Part shown: positions 13,352 to 15,611 of the stretch, piece by piece
Layout: every line of letters starts with the position of its first letter
Numbering within the stretch: the first letter of the stretch is position 1
NCBI GenBank assembly: GCA_040877875.1
Contig: JBBDNC010000147.1
Coordinates: forward strand, 1-15,611
DNA from: JBBDNC01 sp040877875
GTDB taxonomy: Bacteria > Bacteroidota > Rhodothermia > Balneolales > Balneolaceae
Reading direction: 5' to 3'
DNA: 15,611 nucleotides
The notes under the pieces: generated by a model
Told to the model about the DNA's origin: nothing
Seen by the model: the letters and a program-made list of their open reading frames with translations, nothing else
Database searches by the model: none
Translations under genes and position numbers: made by a program

Positions 13352-14772
13352 CTGCAACACTTCATCTGACCGACTGGATTCTGATCGGCTCTTATTTTGT
13401 CTCCTTGATCTGGCTTAGCTGGTATAAAGGCTGGATTCAGGAAGATGAAGAACACTTTCTGCTCAGCGGACGCAAGGTCACACTCCCGGCATTTGTTGCC
13501 ACTCTGGTCTCTACCTGGTACGGTGGAATCCTCGGAGTGGGCGAATACAGCTACCAGTTCGGAATCTCACAATGGCTGATACTGGGAATGCCGTTTTATG
13601 TTTTTTCAGCCCTGTTTGCCATCTTTCTTGCCGGAAAAATCCGCCTTAACAAAGCCTTGTCCATCCCCGAGGCCGTTGCATTCCGTTACGGGGAAAAAGC
13701 CGGGCGGCTCAGTGCCCTGCCGATCTTTGTTTTGGTGAGCCCGGCCCCCTATATCCTGATGCTGGGCCTGCTGTTTCAATTCTTATCGGGGGGGCAAGGG
13801 CCGTTTTTGTTGTATGCGGGGATGGTGGCCCTGTTCGCCGTGCTCTATGTGACCGTCGGCGGGTTCGGGGCGGTCGTCCGAACCGACATCCTACAAGTGA
13901 TATTGATGTTCGGCGGATTCATCCTGCTGATTTTCTATGCCGCTTCTCAATTCGGACCTATCGGGGAATTGTGGGAAGTACTCCCCGAAAATCACCGGGA
14001 TCCGACCGGCGGACAAAGCTGGCAATATATCCTTGTCTGGTTTTTTATAGCACTGTGGACTTTTGTGGATCCCAGTTTTCATCAGCGTGCGGCAGCAGCA
14101 GAGTCTCCCCAAACCGCCCGGCGGGGTATTTTCATATCGATTCTTTTCTGGGCAGGCTTTGATTTTTTGACGGCATTTTCCGGACTTTACGGATGGGCCA
14201 TTCTCGGGCCCGACATCAGTGAACCCATCCTGGTCTACCCGATGATGGCGGAGACTCTTCTGCCCATGGGTCTGAAAGGCCTGTTTTTTGTCTCTCTTCT
14301 GGCCACCATGATGTCTACCCTCGACAGCTACCTCTTTTTGTCGGGCCAGACTCTCGGTCGTGATTTTCTTGTTCAATTCTTTCCGAGGGCCGACCGGAAC
14401 CGCCTCACCCGCATGAGCATTCTGATCGCTGCACTCCTCGGAATCATTTTGATCTTTCTTTATCCAAGTGTCATCGATCTGTGGTATGTACTCGGTTCGG
14501 TCTTTATTCCCGGCCTGCTCATCCCGATCCTCGGCATTTACCTGCCCCTGTTCCGGATAAAAACGGGATACGTTTTTGCATCGATGATCGGCGCGACCGG
14601 AGTTTCCCTGGCTTGGCTGATTATGGGAACGCTTACTCAGACCGATGAGCCCGGTTATGCTTTCATGAATATCGAGCCCTTTTACCCGGGGCTCCTTCTC
14701 GCCGGGATTCTTTGGCTTGCCGGCCGGGACAACACCGGTTCACATGGATTTGAGGATGTGACCGAGATTTAA
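13348..14772 (+). CDS. Sodium:solute symporter family transporter
   Basis: A 474-residue multi-spanning membrane protein of the SSSF/SLC5 type (LeuT fold), with about 12-13 hydrophobic segments from residue 9 to 459. Family texture: LSGRKVTLPAFVATLVSTWY (39-58) in TM1-2, TVGGFGAVVRTDILQVILM (169-187), DPSFHQRAAAAES (241-253), and LLATMMSTLDSYLFLSGQT (317-335), where Ser323/Thr324 align with the PutP Ser340/Thr341 sodium site. The start is TTG at 13348, overlapping the thiN stop by four bases; no ATG lies before TM1. Substrate unknown. Coupling to thiN makes thiamine or a precursor a reasonable guess, by context only. The 3' end overlaps the convergent small gene by 33 bases. Confidence 0.93.
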   Translation: MTATLHLTDWILIGSYFVSLIWLSWYKGWIQEDEEHFLLSGRKVTLPAFVATLVSTWYGGILGVGEYSYQFGISQWLILGMPFYVFSALFAIFLAGKIRLNKALSIPEAVAFRYGEKAGRLSALPIFVLVSPAPYILMLGLLFQFLSGGQGPFLLYAGMVALFAVLYVTVGGFGAVVRTDILQVILMFGGFILLIFYAASQFGPIGELWEVLPENHRDPTGGQSWQYILVWFFIALWTFVDPSFHQRAAAAESPQTARRGIFISILFWAGFDFLTAFSGLYGWAILGPDISEPILVYPMMAETLLPMGLKGLFFVSLLATMMSTLDSYLFLSGQTLGRDFLVQFFPRADRNRLTRMSILIAALLGIILIFLYPSVIDLWYVLGSVFIPGLLIPILGIYLPLFRIKTGYVFASMIGATGVSLAWLIMGTLTQTDEPGYAFMNIEPFYPGLLLAGILWLAGRDNTGSHGFEDVTEI

Positions 14773-15024
14773 TTTGTGAATGGGAATGAGGTAATTCGTG
14801 TAAAACACATCTTTTTGAATACCGAGAAGCCCGGTACCCCGAAAATCCACTACGCAGCGACCTTCAACCGTCTGCACGACTTCCCCGATTCCGTAATATT
14901 CCGGGCTGGGCCCATAATATACCAACTCCCCCAACTGAATGTGGTTCGATGCCCGCCGATGAAAGGGCATAATCACTGGCAGTAAATCGAGCCGGTAGGA
15001 AAGTCGTTTATTCCGGGTTGCCAT
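14740..15024 (-). CDS. Small conserved-looking protein with a beta-barrel-like core
   Basis: A 94-residue protein I do not recognise with certainty. Residues 30-82 (IQLGELVYYGPSPEYYGIGE, then VVDFRGTGLLG and LIPI) look like a small SH3/Tudor-like barrel. The pattern G-x-LV, P, GIG-x-V, V-x-F, LIPV resembles DUF3553 or CarD-type nucleic-acid-associated modules; this is a resemblance, not a family match. The N-terminus is basic (KRLSYR, HRR). It overlaps tsaE by 17 bases at its start and the symporter gene by 33 bases at its end, so it is probably co-transcribed with tsaE. An internal Met at 14970 is a less likely start. Confidence 0.7.
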   Translation of the reverse strand: MATRNKRLSYRLDLLPVIMPFHRRASNHIQLGELVYYGPSPEYYGIGEVVQTVEGRCVVDFRGTGLLGIQKDVFYTNYLIPIHKLNLGHILKSM

Positions 15025-15490
15025 GTCGCTGGGTTAAATTTTTAGTTTCGTTTTGCATCTTTTTAAGGGTAAAGGTACGGCTGTTTTTACCGGTCACCTC
15101 TATATCAATCCAAAGAGCATGTTCCGGCACGATGGCAGAAATTTTTTTCGGCCATTCGATGATTGAAACGCCCTCTCCATAAAAATATTCTTCAGCACCA
15201 ATTTCAAGAACTTCTTCAATTTTTTCAATCCTGTAACAATCAAAATGATAGATGGGAAGAGTGCCCTCATATTCCTGAATAATAGTAAAAGTAGGCGAAG
15301 TCACTTCCCGCGGATCCAGGCCGAAAGCCCTGACAAAACCTTTCACAAACCGGGTTTTTCCTGCTCCAAGCTCCCCGCTCAGGCAGATCACATCTCCGGC
15401 TTCGGCCTGCTCGCCTACCTCCTGCGCAAATCGCATCGTCTCTTCTTCACCGAGACTTTCAAATACGGTATGCAATTTTTTGTCAGACAT
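15008..15490 (-). CDS. tsaE: tRNA threonylcarbamoyladenosine biosynthesis ATPase TsaE
   Basis: The ATPase that works with TsaD and TsaB in adding threonylcarbamoyl to A37 of ANN-decoding tRNAs; 160 residues, normal length. Walker A is GELGAGKT (39-46), followed by TSPTFTIIQEY (64-74), YHFDCYRI (81-88) with the conserved Asp84, and SIIEWP (109-114) with the family Glu-Trp pair. The ATG at 15490 fits the family N-terminus; no Shine-Dalgarno is obvious. It is the first gene of a minus-strand pair and lies 67 bases from the right insertion-sequence terminus, so its promoter is squeezed between the two. Confidence 0.95.
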   Translation of the reverse strand: MSDKKLHTVFESLGEEETMRFAQEVGEQAEAGDVICLSGELGAGKTRFVKGFVRAFGLDPREVTSPTFTIIQEYEGTLPIYHFDCYRIEKIEEVLEIGAEEYFYGEGVSIIEWPKKISAIVPEHALWIDIEVTGKNSRTFTLKKMQNETKNLTQRHGNPE

Positions 15491-15513
15491 ATTCAGCCTT
15501 AAACGAGTCCTGT

Positions 15514-15542
15514 AATTTAAACAGATTAATAAACACTGTCAG
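15514..15542 (-). promoter_or_regulatory. Candidate sigma-70-type promoter for tsaE
   Basis: On the minus strand CTGACA (15542-15537; five of six consensus -35 bases) and TAAATT (15519-15514; four of six) are 17 bases apart. This gives a leader of about 17 bases before the tsaE ATG. It lies wholly between tsaE and the insertion-sequence terminus. Confidence 0.35.
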
Positions 15543-15557
15543 GTTATACTCAATACT

Positions 15558-15611
15558 AGAAGGCTTTGCAAAATCACTGCGTGTTCAAAAAATGAGCGTC
15601 TTTTTGCCCAA
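15558..15611 (+). mobile_element. End of an insertion sequence (right copy, partial)
   Basis: Inverted copy of the left-edge sequence (42-95), 54 columns with three differences. The terminus reads GGCTTTGCAAAATCACTG and the interior points off the right edge. The same terminus in opposite orientations at the two edges, both pointing outward, is what a contig broken at two copies of one repeat looks like. Only the terminus and the first codons of the internal frame are visible. Confidence 0.65.
15592..15611 (+). CDS. Start of a putative transposase frame (partial, runs off right edge)
   Basis: The ATG at 15592 opens a frame reading MSVFLP before the edge. It matches the left-edge frame apart from Phe for Val at residue 4. 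Transposase identity is inferred only from its position inside a repeated terminus. Confidence 0.35.

Noticed and set aside
1..15611. Composite transposon formed by the two edge copies
   Set aside because: The enclosed genes are core housekeeping genes in typical order; a contig broken at repeats is a simpler explanation than a mobile 15 kb unit.
1..15611. CRISPR array, prophage, toxin-antitoxin or restriction system
   Set aside because: No regularly spaced repeats, phage structural genes, toxin-antitoxin pairs or restriction/modification motifs were found.

Overview
The window is a 15.6 kb stretch of ordinary chromosomal housekeeping genes. I infer a member of the FCB superphylum, most likely Balneolota/Rhodothermota (Balneolaceae-like). 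The reasons are the mid-range base composition, frequent starts without a Shine-Dalgarno, a sensor kinase with an HQLGTP-type H-box common in Bacteroidota relatives, LysM plus RlpA-like envelope proteins, and a tRNA-Leu/tig/clpP/clpX cluster. The phylum call rests on protein texture only.

Layout, left to right. (1) Positions 1-95 are the end of an insertion sequence; its open frame reads leftwards off the window. (2) 165-3630 is a tight plus-strand run: aroC, a small TPR protein, a secreted 4xLysM/RlpA-like protein and a CPBP membrane protease. (3) 3631-3896 is a dyad-rich spacer ahead of an ECF sigma factor gene (3897-4472). (4) 4473-4620 holds strong hairpins between convergent genes. (5) 4621-9516 is a minus-strand block, transcribed in the order tRNA-Leu(UAG), tig, clpP, clpX, then an orphan sensor histidine kinase. 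(6) 9517-9946 is a structured gap without a gene, followed by cutA (plus). (7) Minus strand: an HtrA-type lipoprotein protease whose start overlaps the end of an NrnA-type DHH phosphoesterase gene. (8) Divergent from it, thiN (thiamine pyrophosphokinase) is translationally coupled to a sodium:solute symporter gene. (9) Minus strand: tsaE overlapping a small unknown beta-barrel-like gene, whose 3' end also overlaps the symporter gene. (10) 15558-15611 is a second copy of the same insertion-sequence end, in opposite orientation and reading off the right edge.

How the genes work together: trigger factor and ClpXP form a co- and post-translational folding and proteolysis module. The HtrA lipoprotein and CPBP protease add envelope and membrane proteolysis. 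AroC, ThiN, TsaE, NrnA and CutA are core metabolism, tRNA modification or nucleotide turnover. The most notable points are a ClpP whose catalytic Asp aligns to Asn, matching insertion-sequence ends closing both edges (so the window is probably a whole contig broken at repeats), a thiN-symporter pair that suggests vitamin uptake, and several perfect palindromes in the spacers. I found no clear sign of a wholly new multi-gene system.
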